Source: Hymenobacter roseosalivarius DSM 11622 (GTDB taxonomy: Bacteria; Bacteroidota; Bacteroidia; Cytophagales; Hymenobacteraceae). Taken from it: a DNA stretch of 56,080 bases. Position numbers and translations under genes: made by a program. The notes beneath the pieces were generated by a model that ran no database searches, was not told the origin of the DNA, and saw only the letters and a program-made list of their open reading frames with translations. The stretch covers positions 1 to 56,080 of the forward strand of contig NZ_FWWW01000074.1 in NCBI RefSeq assembly GCF_900176135.1, written 5' to 3'. The stretch's first letter is position 1. Each line of letters begins with the position of its first letter. Shown one piece after another: positions 9,981 to 17,838 of the stretch.

Positions 9981-10420
9981 CGTCCGCCGCCACGCCGCTG
10001 CGCCTGGAGCGGCAGCTCTTTCGGGAGCGGCGCACGGCGGCTGGCCTGGTGCTGGAACCGCTTACTGCCGCCGCGCCGCTGCGGGTAGGAGAGGCCCTGA
10101 TAGTCCGCCTGACGCTGCGCACCGACCGCGCCCTGGAGTACGTGCACTTGAAGGACCAACGGGCCGCCGGTTTGGAGTTGATCAGTCAGGTATCGGGCTA
10201 CCGCTACCAAGGCGGACTAGGCTACTATGAGAGCCCGCGCGATGCGGCGACCAACTTTTTTATTGGCTCCTTGCCTAAGGGAACCCATGTGTTTGAGTAC
10301 CGATTAAGGGCGGCTCAAAGCGGCGATTTTTCGGGTGGATTAAGCCAGATTCAGTGCCTCTACGCCCCCGAATTTACGAGCCATTCGGTAGGCCAAAGGC
10401 TCCGGATCGGGGCTAACTAA
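9941..10420 (+). pseudogene. C-terminal part of the alpha-2-macroglobulin, displaced by a frameshift
   Basis: In the -1 frame relative to the preceding gene, codons from 9941 read ALYWQYFEQLDKITSAA and run without a stop to 10420, giving 159 residues that finish the macroglobulin. Typical end-of-family text is visible: EYVHLKDQRAAGLE, SGYRYQGGLGYYES, TNFFIGSLPKGTHVFEY and QCLYAPEFTSHS. There is no start codon at a sensible place for an independent gene; the first ATG-like codon in this frame, at 10049, falls in the middle of the domain. It is therefore the tail of the upstream gene, separated by one missing G (GGGGG where six would keep frame). Either a sequencing error, a real mutation, or slippage would explain it. 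Confidence 0.85.
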
Positions 10421-10444
10421 GCTTCTTAGTTAGCCAAGGTTTTT
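10411..10444 (+). terminator. intrinsic terminator overlapping the macroglobulin stop codon
   Basis: GGCTAACTAAG and CTTAGTTAGCC pair perfectly (11 bp, loop CTT) and are followed by AAGGTTTTTT. The stop codon TAA (10418-10420) lies inside the left arm. Confidence 0.8.
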
Positions 10445-10532
10445 TACCCCTAAAAACGGGCTCGACAGTGCGGAAAGGCTGTTTCCAGTGAGTTAAAGCC
10501 TATGCAGTCTTGTCTGCGCACCATTTAGGCCT

Positions 10533-10540
10533 TACTTTTG
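10533..10540 (+). promoter_or_regulatory. Bacteroidetes-type promoter, -7 box
   Basis: TACTTTTG fits TAnnTTTG, with a TTG at 10510-10512 about 20 bases upstream as the -33 box. It lies 26 bases before the start codon at 10566. Confidence 0.65.
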
Positions 10541-10565
10541 CGTCCTCTTAGCCTCTTTTAAAGCG

Positions 10566-10988
10566 ATGCTGATGCGTAAAATATATGTGTTTGCCGGGCT
10601 GCTTTTGTGTAGCGCGCCGGTGTTTGCCCAAGGCAAGAAAACAACCCAGGTTCCAAAGTCTTCCGGTCACTTTACGGTACCTATTACACCGGCTTTGCCC
10701 GGCGAGGAAAAGCTCTCCGCCCGGGAGCGCGTCGAGCGGGATTTGCTGATGCCCGTGCGTCGCAAGCAAGCCGCCCTGACTTTGGAGGAAGCCAAACAAG
10801 CATCCGCCGAAATTACCGCCCAAGGTGTGGCAACAGCCGAAGCCAACGCCGCTGAGGAAGCCAAAAAAGCCCCCCAGCCATCGGCGATGGAATCGCCAGT
10901 TATCTTGACTACCGCTCAGCCTAAAGAGGCACCCGCCGTTAAGCGGAAGTCACCTATTAGTCATAAAAAGTTTCGTCGCCGTCGGTAG
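10566..10988 (+). CDS. small exported protein of unknown function
   Basis: A 140-aa protein beginning MLMRKIYVFAGLLLC with a signal peptide ending near VFAQ (residue 22); an alternative start at the second Met, 10572, would trim two residues. The mature part is hydrophilic and alternates lysine/alanine-rich helical segments (LTLEEAKQASAEITAQG) with proline-rich ones, ending in a basic tail FRRRR. No domain was recognised. It has its own promoter at 10533 and a strong shared terminator at 11038-11094, so it is probably a single-gene unit. Codons for KKAPQ (10863-10878) are the same AAAAAAGCCCCCCAG word that makes up the terminators. Confidence 0.7.
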   Translation: MLMRKIYVFAGLLLCSAPVFAQGKKTTQVPKSSGHFTVPITPALPGEEKLSARERVERDLLMPVRRKQAALTLEEAKQASAEITAQGVATAEANAAEEAKKAPQPSAMESPVILTTAQPKEAPAVKRKSPISHKKFRRRR

Positions 10989-11037
10989 GTAGTAAACCAT
11001 CCTCATTGATAATGAGAAGGTTGACAAGCCTCCATTT

Positions 11038-11094
11038 CATCATGCATAAAAAAGCCCCCCAGAGTGAGTCTGAGGGGCTTTTTTATGCATGATG
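11038..11094. terminator. bidirectional terminator with 21-bp perfect arms
   Basis: The arms 11038-11058 and 11074-11094 are perfect reverse complements of 21 bases: CATCATGCAT, an A-tract, then GCCCC, and the mirror image. It separates the convergent small-protein gene and ferredoxin gene. Pairing extends well beyond the U-tract. Confidence 0.9.
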
Positions 11095-11125
11095 GTGAGC
11101 CGAAAGATATGCCGAGTATGTGGCT

Positions 11126-11455
11126 TTAAATAATGGGCATCAAGCGTACCACCAAGCCATCTAGGCGGGGCGTGATGCGAATCTGGCAGGAAAGGCGGCT
11201 GCCGGGGCTGAGTACGGGCAGCGTCTCAAGCATGTACATTTCTTCGTCGCCGGGCTCATCGAGGGCGGGGCCGGCGAGTACTTCCACATGGCAGGTAGCA
11301 CACAGGGCCATGCCGCCGCAGGTAGCCTGAATATCGTAGCCGCTGGCCTTGAGCACTTCCATCAAGCTGAGGCTCATATCTGTAGGGGCCTCTATTTCGC
11401 GCCGCTGGCCCGGCGCCTCCTCCACATACACTCGAACTTCGGTAGCGTCAGTCAT
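11126..11455 (-). CDS. [2Fe-2S] ferredoxin
   Basis: A 109-aa adrenodoxin-type ferredoxin. Cluster ligands are visible: Cys46, Cys52 and Cys55 in CGGMALCATC (C-X5-C-X2-C) and Cys90 in RLSCQI. The length and the acidic surface segment (DEPGDEE) are typical. It is a soluble one-electron carrier. The next gene upstream on the same strand is a ferredoxin/thioredoxin-reductase-like flavoprotein, so it is likely its redox partner, although a 195-base spacer with a long palindromic repeat separates them. Possible roles are Fe-S cluster assembly or supply of electrons to an oxygenase; no client gene is adjacent. Confidence 0.92.
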   Translation of the reverse strand: MTDATEVRVYVEEAPGQRREIEAPTDMSLSLMEVLKASGYDIQATCGGMALCATCHVEVLAGPALDEPGDEEMYMLETLPVLSPGSRLSCQIRITPRLDGLVVRLMPII

Positions 11456-11539
11456 TTAGTTGTTGGTCCTTGGTTGTTGGCTTCAGTTACTATCAGAGGT
11501 CAATAGTATCAAATAAAATCGTTGCCCAATAAAAAACAT

Positions 11540-11637
11540 TGTCATCCTGAGGCACGAAGGACCTTCTCACGTCAGCACAAGTCGTTGGCACGCTTGTCGT
11601 TCTGCGTTGAGAAGGTCCTTCGTGCCTCAGAATGACA
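11540..11637. repeat. 98-bp palindromic intergenic repeat
   Basis: The arms TGTCATCCTGAGGCACGAAG.. (11540-11569) and its mirror (11608-11637) are 30 bases long with a single mismatch, around a 38-base centre. Intergenic palindromes starting GTCATCCTGAG are known to me as multicopy repeats in Bacteroidetes genomes. It lies between the ferredoxin and its probable reductase gene. Transcribed, it would form a very stable hairpin. Confidence 0.8.
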
Positions 11638-11649
11638 CTGGATTTCTAA

Positions 11650-12666
11650 TTACATGGTAGGCACCCCGTTCACGGTCGTGTACTTAAGCACGTATTTCTT
11701 ATCCGGGAACATATACTTGTAAGCGCCCTGAGCCATCAGCGCAGCCTCATGGAAACCGCACAGAATCAGCTTGAGCTTGCCCGGATAGGTGTTGATGTCA
11801 CCAATGGCGTACACACCCGGCACGGAGGTCGAATAGTCCAGCGTATCTACCTGCACCGCATCATTGTCTAAGCCCAGATTCCATTCGCCGATAGGGCCAA
11901 GCTTAGGCGTGAGGCCAAACAGCGGAATAAACGCATCCACGGGCAGGCTCTCGGTGGTGCCGTCGTTAGCTGTGATGGTCACGGCTTCCAAGTCATCAAT
12001 GCCGTGTACGTGACTCACGTTGGACGACAGTACGAGACGGGCACGACCAGCTTCGTGCAGGTTTTTTACCTTTTCCGCCGAGTCGGCCGCGCCACGGAAC
12101 GTGGTACCGCGGTGTACAAGCGTGACCTCCTTGGCAATATCAGCCAGGAAAATAGTCCAGTCGAGGGCCGAGTCGCCACCGCCGGCAATTACGATACGCT
12201 TGTCGCGGAAAGTTTCGGGGTCGCGCACCATATAGTACACGCCGCGGCCCTGCTCAAAGCGCTCCAACTCGCCTATGGCGGGCTTACGTGGCTCAAACGA
12301 ACCCAGACCGCCGGCAATAGCCACGGCCTTGCACAGCACCTCGGTTCCATCAGTAGTGAACAGCTGAAACGAGCCGTCGTCGAGCTTCGCGAAGCCCTCT
12401 ACCCGTTCGCCGAGCGTGAACGTGGGGTGGAAGGGCTCAATCTGGCGCATCAGGTTGCGCACCAGGTCGCCGGCCAGCACCTCGGGGAAACCGGGAATGT
12501 CGTAGATGGGCTTCTTGGGATAAATCTCGGTCAATTGACCTCCAACGGCGGGCAGCGCATCCACCACATGGCAGCGCAACTTCAACAACCCAGCCTCAAA
12601 CACCGCAAACAGCCCCACCGGGCCAGCTCCGATAATACAGATATCGGTCGAAATAGTATTCAGCAT
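11650..12666 (-). CDS. ferredoxin--NADP reductase, thioredoxin-reductase-like type
   Basis: A 338-aa flavoprotein of the type-2 FNR family (YumC-like), which resembles thioredoxin reductase but lacks its CxxC. FAD binding is shown by IIGAGPVGLFAV (GxGxxG at 13-18), the second dinucleotide (NADPH) site by VIAGGGDSALDW, and the late FAD motif by VYAIGDINTYPGKL. It would move electrons between NADPH and the ferredoxin encoded just downstream. A -7 promoter box is at 12793-12800 and a TTTTGCCCCCC word at 12828-12838. Confidence 0.9.
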   Translation of the reverse strand: MLNTISTDICIIGAGPVGLFAVFEAGLLKLRCHVVDALPAVGGQLTEIYPKKPIYDIPGFPEVLAGDLVRNLMRQIEPFHPTFTLGERVEGFAKLDDGSFQLFTTDGTEVLCKAVAIAGGLGSFEPRKPAIGELERFEQGRGVYYMVRDPETFRDKRIVIAGGGDSALDWTIFLADIAKEVTLVHRGTTFRGAADSAEKVKNLHEAGRARLVLSSNVSHVHGIDDLEAVTITANDGTTESLPVDAFIPLFGLTPKLGPIGEWNLGLDNDAVQVDTLDYSTSVPGVYAIGDINTYPGKLKLILCGFHEAALMAQGAYKYMFPDKKYVLKYTTVNGVPTM

Positions 12667-12792
12667 GCAATCAAGAATCAGCGAAAAACAAACAAACGGC
12701 CCTCGGCCGCCTGACTAACAAACAAAGCCCCGGAATCGTTGGGTCCGCCGTCACGAATGATGCACGGTTACCACGCGTAGGCGTTGCGGGTG

Positions 12793-12800
12793 CAAAGATA
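12793..12800 (-). promoter_or_regulatory. Bacteroidetes-type -7 box for the reductase gene
   Basis: Read on the minus strand this is TATCTTTG, an exact TAnnTTTG. It lies 127 bases before the start codon, so the leader would be long. No clean -33 TTG was seen at the expected distance. Confidence 0.55.
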
Positions 12801-12866
12801 AGTTCAGCCGACCGCGTTTTTGGTATTGGGGGGCAAAATGTGCTAGAGACGGGTAAGGAGTCAGAA

Positions 12867-13742
12867 CTAACGCTTATGTTTCGCAAGTTGCTCCTGTAAA
12901 AAGTAGCTATACTTCGTGACGCTTTGTGCGTCCAGGTGAATGCCGTCGGCGGTTTGATAGGCAGCGCACGCTGGCCGGGGCACGTAAGAATAGGTGGCTT
13001 GGGGAAAATACTGTCGGAAAGCTACGCGAACAGCCTTTGCTCTCGGGGAATCGTCTAGGCGGCAATCGACCGGCATTTCGAAGAATACAACCCTTGCTCC
13101 CTGCTGCTCTAGTAAAGAGACAGCCTGTCTGAGCTTTCCGAGCTGCTGTTCAAAAACGCCGGGCGCCGGTGCTTGCGCATAGCGCTCCAGCTGCTTGGTC
13201 AGCAGCTCAGTGTAGCGAGATGCTTGCTGAGCAGAAGTCGCGGAGCCAGGAACAGCAGGGTCTGGGATGATGAAAGGCGCACGCAGCCTATCCAGAGTCA
13301 TCTGTAGCTGCTCCACTACCACTGACAGCGGCTGTTTGTCGGCCCGCATCGACATAAATAGCCGCTTCGCGGGCTTCAGAACCGGATTATTGACTAGTCC
13401 GGTAAAGCTGGTGTTCTCCTCCCGGTCGATAAAGTTTATCTCAATCAGCACTGTGCGTGGAGGGCTTTTCTGCTTCATCACAATGGCCAGCCCATCCAGG
13501 GAGCTCAGCCCGTCCAGGGCCAGGTTGTATATTCCGGGTAGATTGCCCAGGTGCGAAGAAAGCGAAGAGCCCACCACCACGCCGTGCTCCTGCCGGTAAT
13601 CGTACAGATATTTTTCGGCCTTGATCTGGTTGTCCTGCTGCTCTTTATGATGGGATATACTCCAGTAAGGCTTTACCTGAGCAATGAACACCGCGTAAAG
13701 AGCAAATATTACCCCCATAACCATGAGCGCTTTGACAACCAT
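12867..13742 (-). CDS. SGNH-like protein paired with the MBOAT acyltransferase
   Basis: A 291-aa protein with one N-terminal membrane helix (about residues 5-24) and an extracytoplasmic domain. The block VVVGSSLSS (Ser near 59) matches the first SGNH/GDSL block and DGIHLD (Asp266, His269) matches the last one, giving a plausible Ser-His-Asp set. It follows the MBOAT gene by only 4 bases. In alginate, cellulose and teichoic-acid systems, a SGNH-type partner passes an acyl group supplied by an MBOAT protein to a surface glycan. The substrate here is unknown. It could alternatively be a non-catalytic DltD-like partner. Confidence 0.75.
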   Translation of the reverse strand: MVVKALMVMGVIFALYAVFIAQVKPYWSISHHKEQQDNQIKAEKYLYDYRQEHGVVVGSSLSSHLGNLPGIYNLALDGLSSLDGLAIVMKQKSPPRTVLIEINFIDREENTSFTGLVNNPVLKPAKRLFMSMRADKQPLSVVVEQLQMTLDRLRAPFIIPDPAVPGSATSAQQASRYTELLTKQLERYAQAPAPGVFEQQLGKLRQAVSLLEQQGARVVFFEMPVDCRLDDSPRAKAVRVAFRQYFPQATYSYVPRPACAAYQTADGIHLDAQSVTKYSYFLQEQLAKHKR

Positions 13743-13746
13743 AGTC

Positions 13747-15150
13747 CTAGAACTGGAAATAGATAAAGCTGCCTGGATTACCGCTATTCACCAGAATCAG
13801 AAAGAGGAGCAGCCCGTAGCCAATGTACTCCAGCCGCACCACAGGTCGCCAGGCAGCTCTGGGCCGCACTACGTAATATAGGTGGTAGATCACTACTGGC
13901 AGCGAGTAAACCAGAATGCTGGAATTGATGCGCGTGGTACTTAGTGCGCCACTATTCTTCGCTACGCTCCGCACGAAGCTGATGACGTCTGCGAAATTGG
14001 GAAGCTTAAATAGCAGCCAGGCTAGCGTAACGAAAATAAATACGAGCAGGCCCCGCACAAGTTGGATAGCAGTGCTTTGGCTGGGACGGTCATAGCCGGC
14101 CAGCTTTTCCAGAGCCAGAGCTAACCCGTGACAAAGCCCCCAGATAGCGTACGACCAAGCCGCACCGTGCCACAGGCCTCCCAGAAACATGGTGAGAATC
14201 AGGTGCAGGTACGTGCGCGCTCTGCCCTTGCGATTACCGCCCAGCGGAATATAGAGGTACTCTAGCAGGAAGGTGGAGAGCGAGATGTGCCACCGTTTCC
14301 AGAACTCCTTGAAGGAAGTTGAAATGTAGGGGAAGTTGAAATTTTCCTGTAGCGTGTAGCCAAAGAGCTTACCTAGCCCAAGCGCAATGGCCGAGTAGCC
14401 GGCAAAGTCAGCAAAGATTTGAATCGAATACCCGAACAGCATGGTAAGCAGAGTCAGGCTCGAATAGTACTGATGATAAGGGAAGTCAAGTAAAAGCGTG
14501 AAATCCTTCAGGTTGTCAGCTACTACCATTTTAAGGAAATAGCCCACCACCAGGCACTTAAAAGCCGCTTCCCACTCAATATTTCGAAAATACTTGCGAC
14601 TAATCTGCGGCAGGAAATCGTGCGCCTTCAGAATGGGGCCGGCTACCAGGTGCGGAAAGAAGGAGATGAAAAACAACGTCCGCTCCGCGTGTTTAGTAAA
14701 CGTGAGGCCCTCACCTTCCCGCTGGCTAAATGCTTTGTTTTTATACAGATCTATCGTAAGGCTGATGCCCTCGAAAGTGAAGAAGGAAATGCCAATGGGC
14801 AGCGGGATAGTGAGCAAAAACCTGCCGATATCATTGCCGGAAGGCAAAAATGTGCGCGCGAAGAGCGGCGAGTATTTAAAGAAGGCCAGTATCGCCAGAT
14901 TCAGCCCTACGCCCAGGGTAGCCAGCGCCTTTTTGCTGGTAGCATTGCCAAATAATACCCAGTAGCTAACCCCGGTATTGATGCCTGCCGAAAGCAGCAA
15001 CAGGACTACCAGGGCTGGCTGGTCGTACGCGTAAAAGAGCATGCTGGCAATAATCAGAAGCTTTACCTGCGCCCGCGAGAATAACGGTAAGTAATAGAGG
15101 AATAAGGTGATAAGGCACAGCCCCAGAAATGCGAAACTGTTAAAGAGCAT
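13747..15150 (-). CDS. MBOAT family O-acyltransferase (AlgI/DltB-like)
   Basis: A 467-aa protein with about ten membrane helices. The MBOAT signature is clear: FWKRWHISLS (His288), GGLWHGAAW (His328) and GLCHGLAL (His341), the paired catalytic histidines of AlgI and PatA-type enzymes. It moves an acyl group, usually acetyl, across the inner membrane for O-acylation of a cell-surface polymer. The next gene is its likely SGNH partner, only 4 bases downstream. The start at 15150 follows a perfect TATATTTG box. No polysaccharide-synthesis genes adjoin, so the acceptor cannot be named. Confidence 0.9.
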   Translation of the reverse strand: MLFNSFAFLGLCLITLFLYYLPLFSRAQVKLLIIASMLFYAYDQPALVVLLLLSAGINTGVSYWVLFGNATSKKALATLGVGLNLAILAFFKYSPLFARTFLPSGNDIGRFLLTIPLPIGISFFTFEGISLTIDLYKNKAFSQREGEGLTFTKHAERTLFFISFFPHLVAGPILKAHDFLPQISRKYFRNIEWEAAFKCLVVGYFLKMVVADNLKDFTLLLDFPYHQYYSSLTLLTMLFGYSIQIFADFAGYSAIALGLGKLFGYTLQENFNFPYISTSFKEFWKRWHISLSTFLLEYLYIPLGGNRKGRARTYLHLILTMFLGGLWHGAAWSYAIWGLCHGLALALEKLAGYDRPSQSTAIQLVRGLLVFIFVTLAWLLFKLPNFADVISFVRSVAKNSGALSTTRINSSILVYSLPVVIYHLYYVVRPRAAWRPVVRLEYIGYGLLLFLILVNSGNPGSFIYFQF

Positions 15151-15178
15151 TCAATAGCACGTTAGGATAAGGAGGTGC

Positions 15179-15186
15179 CAAATATA
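15179..15186 (-). promoter_or_regulatory. -7 box for the MBOAT/SGNH pair
   Basis: Minus strand TATATTTG, an exact TAnnTTTG, 29 bases before the MBOAT start codon. Confidence 0.65.
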
Positions 15187-15358
15187 AAGCGCCGTGCAGG
15201 AACTGCTGCTTACTACCAGCAGCGGAGCTGGCCCGCATCTGCTATGCCTTCCGATTTTGCCGCGCCCACGCGTCGTCCCGCTAGGAAACCATGAGGTAAA
15301 TAACCCGGATGATTGGCCCCGCAATGCCGCACTAGAAATCACATGCCAAATAGAAATA

Positions 15359-15393
15359 AAAAAGCCCCCCAGCAAACTGCTGGGGGGCTTTTT
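15359..15393. terminator. terminator after tRNA-Arg
   Basis: AAAAAGCCCCCCAGCA (15359-15374) pairs perfectly with TGCTGGGGGGCTTTTT (15378-15393), loop AAC. It starts three bases from the tRNA 3' end and would terminate the minus-strand tRNA transcript; it works equally in the other direction. Confidence 0.9.
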
Positions 15394-15395
15394 CG

Positions 15396-15469
15396 TGGTC
15401 GTGTAAGGAGTCGAACCTTAAACCTCCTGATTCGTAGTCAGGTGCTCTATCCAGTTGAGCTACACAACC
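15396..15469 (-). tRNA. tRNA-Arg(ACG)
   Basis: Reading the minus strand, a 74-nt cloverleaf is complete: acceptor GGTTGTG/CACGACC with one G-U pair, D-arm GCTC..GAGC, anticodon arm CCTGA-CTACGAA-TCAGG with anticodon ACG, T-arm with loop TTCGACT. Discriminator is A and the CCA end is not encoded. A TATCTTTG promoter box lies 21 bases upstream and a terminator follows at once. Confidence 0.95.
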
Positions 15470-15489
15470 AATTCCCCGCTTGGGGAGCG

Positions 15490-15497
15490 CAAAGATA
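15490..15497 (-). promoter_or_regulatory. -7 box for tRNA-Arg
   Basis: Minus strand TATCTTTG, exact TAnnTTTG. Between it and the tRNA lies a small hairpin CCCC-AAGC-GGGG (15474-15485) in the leader. Confidence 0.6.
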
Positions 15498-15522
15498 AGG
15501 GCTAATTTTTCAGACGGCCAAG

Positions 15523-15537
15523 CTGGGGGGCTTTTTT
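15523..15537. repeat. orphan half of the GGGGGGCTTTTTT hairpin word
   Basis: CTGGGGGGCTTTTTT without a matching left arm nearby, so it cannot form the usual terminator. It lies just after the stop of the TVP38-type gene. See the finding on this word. Confidence 0.6.
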
Positions 15538-15584
15538 AGCGTAAAAATTTGCTGGAAAACGCACAAACTGCTGAGAGTCAGATT

Positions 15585-16304
15585 TTATTTCTCAGCGGGT
15601 GCGGCCCCGCCGCGGCTCAGCGCCCGCTGCAAGGCCCGGTTGAAGAGATAATACAGCCCAAACACCGACACGATAATCAGCCCCACGACCAGCAGCTTGC
15701 CCGCCGTGCCCGTGTCAGGGTCACTCACGAGGCTGATAACATCCTGGGCTTTGGTGCCCAGCCAGTAGAAAAACAGGCTGCGCGGCAGCATCCCGACCAC
15801 CGAGGCCAGCAGAAACTTGCGCCGCTCGATGCGCATGACGGCCAGCACGAAGGTCATCAGGGCGAAGGGCAGCACCGGCGAGATACGGGTAAGCACGATA
15901 AGCTGCCAGCTTTCAGCTTTCAGCTCCCGCATCACGGCATCGGCCTTGGGGAAGTGACGCAGGAAGCCAAGCATCCGGCCGTGGTCGAGGGAGGAGGCCA
16001 CCTGGTAGCCCACCAGCGCGGCCAGCGCATAGGCTACCACCATGCCCACCAGGCCGGCCCAGCCAAAGTAAAACCCCGTGACCAGGGCCACGAACGTGGT
16101 CGGGGTCAGCGCAAAGGCCATCGTGAAGGCGATAACCACGAAGTAAAGCGCCGTTTGGACGGGCGTGAGTTGCTGCAACAGTTCCTGGTTGCGGTAGAAC
16201 AGGTAAGTGAGCGTAGAGCTGCCCAGCACCGGCAGGGCCACCAGCAGAAACATGGAGACCAGCGTGGAAGCGTTTTTCTGGAAAAGCTCTTTAAACACAG
16301 ACAT
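15585..16304 (-). CDS. TVP38/TMEM64 (VTT, DedA-like) membrane protein
   Basis: A 239-aa protein with about five to six membrane segments. Family text is visible: FALTPTTFVALVTGFYFGWAGL (first half of the VTT domain) and LTRISPVLPFALMTF with the conserved R-x-S-P-x-x-P, followed by GMLPRSLFFYWLG. The start MSVFKELFQK at 16304 is preferred to the 22-codon upstream extension, which lacks hydrophobic character. DedA/TVP38 proteins act as lipid scramblases or flippases, for example for undecaprenyl phosphate, but the role of this branch is not settled. It is a single gene on this strand. Confidence 0.88.
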   Translation of the reverse strand: MSVFKELFQKNASTLVSMFLLVALPVLGSSTLTYLFYRNQELLQQLTPVQTALYFVVIAFTMAFALTPTTFVALVTGFYFGWAGLVGMVVAYALAALVGYQVASSLDHGRMLGFLRHFPKADAVMRELKAESWQLIVLTRISPVLPFALMTFVLAVMRIERRKFLLASVVGMLPRSLFFYWLGTKAQDVISLVSDPDTGTAGKLLVVGLIIVSVFGLYYLFNRALQRALSRGGAAPAEK

Positions 16305-16463
16305 AGGCAGTAATAAATAGGGCCGACTGTGTGCAGCCGGCCCGAAGGTAGAACGTAAATTGCTCAGCAAAGGCTACGCGCCGGACTGGGGCAAGGGAAG
16401 CGGTTAACGGTATAAGCCATTCCGGGGCTGTTGTTTACCAAAAAATAATCGCCCGTGCTGCTT

Positions 16464-16471
16464 TACCTTTG
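16464..16471 (+). promoter_or_regulatory. -7 box for the Cys/Met PLP enzyme gene
   Basis: TACCTTTG, exact TAnnTTTG, 62 bases upstream of the start at 16533. The leader between them contains three 12-bp tandem repeats. Confidence 0.55.
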
Positions 16472-16496
16472 GCCCGTCTCTCCCTACCCCGTATAC

Positions 16497-16532
16497 TTTG
16501 CTTTTCCATTTGCTTTTCCATTTGCTTCTCCT
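16497..16532 (+). repeat. three 12-bp tandem repeats directly before a start codon
   Basis: TTTGCTTTTCCA at 16497-16508 and 16509-16520, then TTTGCTTCTCCT at 16521-16532; the ATG of the PLP enzyme follows at 16533. The leader is therefore a pyrimidine-rich repeat without a Shine-Dalgarno sequence. Confidence 0.85.
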
Positions 16533-17708
16533 ATGAAATTCGGCACTAAGACCATCCACGCCGGCGTACATCCCGACCCCGAGACCGGGGCCATCATGAC
16601 GCCCATCTACCAGACTTCTACCTATGTGCAGCGCTCGCCCGGCGACCACCGTGGCTACGAGTACTCGCGGACGCACAACCCCACGCGTACTCAGCTTCAG
16701 GATGCCCTGGCCGCCCTCGAAAACGGGCAGCACGGCCTGGCCTTCGCCTCCGGTATGGCTGCCATCGACTGCATCGTGAAGCTGCTCCAGCCCGGCGACG
16801 AGGTGATTTCGACCAATGACCTGTACGGCGGCAGCTACCGCATTTTTACCAAGGTATTTGCCCCCCTGGGCATCAAATTCCACTTCGTGCCCATGCACGA
16901 TATGGCCGCCGTGCGCGAGAAAGTGACCGAGCACACCAAACTGATCTGGGTGGAAACACCCACCAACCCGCTGCTGAACGTGATTGACATCGCGGCCGCC
17001 GCTGCCGTAGCCAAAGAAGCCGGTGCGTTGCTGGCCGTTGATAATACTTTTGCTACGCCCTACCTACAAACGCCCCTCGACCTGGGGGCCGACCTGGTGA
17101 TGCACTCGCTCACCAAGTACATGGGCGGCCACTCCGACGTAGTAATGGGGGCCATTGTGGTGAAGGACGACGAGCTGCACGAGCGCCTGCGCTTCCTGCA
17201 AAACGCCTGCGGCGGCACGCCCGGCCCTCAGGACTGCTTCCTTGTACTGCGCGGCCTCAAAACCCTGCATATTCGGATGCAGCGCCACTCCGAAAATGGC
17301 CGCGCCATTGCCGAGTTCCTGAAAGCTCACCCCAAAGTAGAGAAGGTGTACTGGCCCGGCTTCGCCGATCATCCCAACCACGACATTGCTGCCAAGCAGA
17401 TGAACGACTTTGGCGGTATGATTAGCTTCGTGCTCCAGGGCGACCGGAAGGAAGACGCCGTGGCCGTGCTCGAAAAGCTGGAGCTATTTGCCCTGGCCGA
17501 AAGCTTAGGCGGCGTGGAAAGCCTCTGCGGCCACCCCGCCACTATGACCCACGCCAGCATTCCGGCCGAAGAGCGTCGCAAAGCCGGCCTAAGTGACTCG
17601 CTGATTCGCCTCAGCGTAGGCATTGAGGACGTGGAGGATTTGATCGAGGATTTGGGGCAGGCGATTGGGCAGGAAGTAACGGAGGAGCTTGCGGTAGCCG
17701 GTAGATAA
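16533..17708 (+). CDS. cystathionine gamma-synthase / gamma-lyase family PLP enzyme
   Basis: A 391-aa Cys/Met-metabolism PLP enzyme. Visible motifs: YEYSRTHNPTR near the N-terminus (Tyr and Arg that hold the phosphate), FASGMAAID, and the PLP lysine in MHSLTKYMGGHSDVVMG. The start at 16533 (MKFGTKTIHAG) matches the family; the 26 codons upstream come from the tandem repeats. These enzymes make cystathionine from an activated homoserine and cysteine, or split cystathionine. Which one is meant cannot be decided from residues I can read. It is monocistronic, with its own promoter at 16464 and terminator at 17751. Confidence 0.9.
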   Translation: MKFGTKTIHAGVHPDPETGAIMTPIYQTSTYVQRSPGDHRGYEYSRTHNPTRTQLQDALAALENGQHGLAFASGMAAIDCIVKLLQPGDEVISTNDLYGGSYRIFTKVFAPLGIKFHFVPMHDMAAVREKVTEHTKLIWVETPTNPLLNVIDIAAAAAVAKEAGALLAVDNTFATPYLQTPLDLGADLVMHSLTKYMGGHSDVVMGAIVVKDDELHERLRFLQNACGGTPGPQDCFLVLRGLKTLHIRMQRHSENGRAIAEFLKAHPKVEKVYWPGFADHPNHDIAAKQMNDFGGMISFVLQGDRKEDAVAVLEKLELFALAESLGGVESLCGHPATMTHASIPAEERRKAGLSDSLIRLSVGIEDVEDLIEDLGQAIGQEVTEELAVAGR

Positions 17709-17750
17709 GTGTTCTGATAGTTAAGAAGATATAAAATAAAAAAAACGGCT

Positions 17751-17787
17751 AAACCGCCCGATCATAGGTAACTTGATCGGGCGGTTT
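17751..17787. terminator. terminator of the PLP enzyme gene
   Basis: AAACCGCCCGATCA (17751-17764) pairs perfectly with TGATCGGGCGGTTT (17774-17787). On the plus strand the U-run is short; on the minus strand the hairpin would be followed by a long T-rich run. Confidence 0.8.
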
Positions 17788-17838
17788 GCTGTATAGAAAA
17801 GACACGCAAACCTATAACCTCACTCCAAAACCACTACT

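Noticed and set aside
10049..10420. Separate 123-codon gene after the macroglobulin
   Set aside because: Its sequence is the conserved end of the macroglobulin family and joins it in the -1 frame without a stop; treated as a frameshifted tail.
15549..16313. 254-codon plus-strand frame rich in His, Gln and Arg
   Set aside because: It is the antisense of the TVP38-type membrane protein; composition is a mirror of hydrophobic codons.
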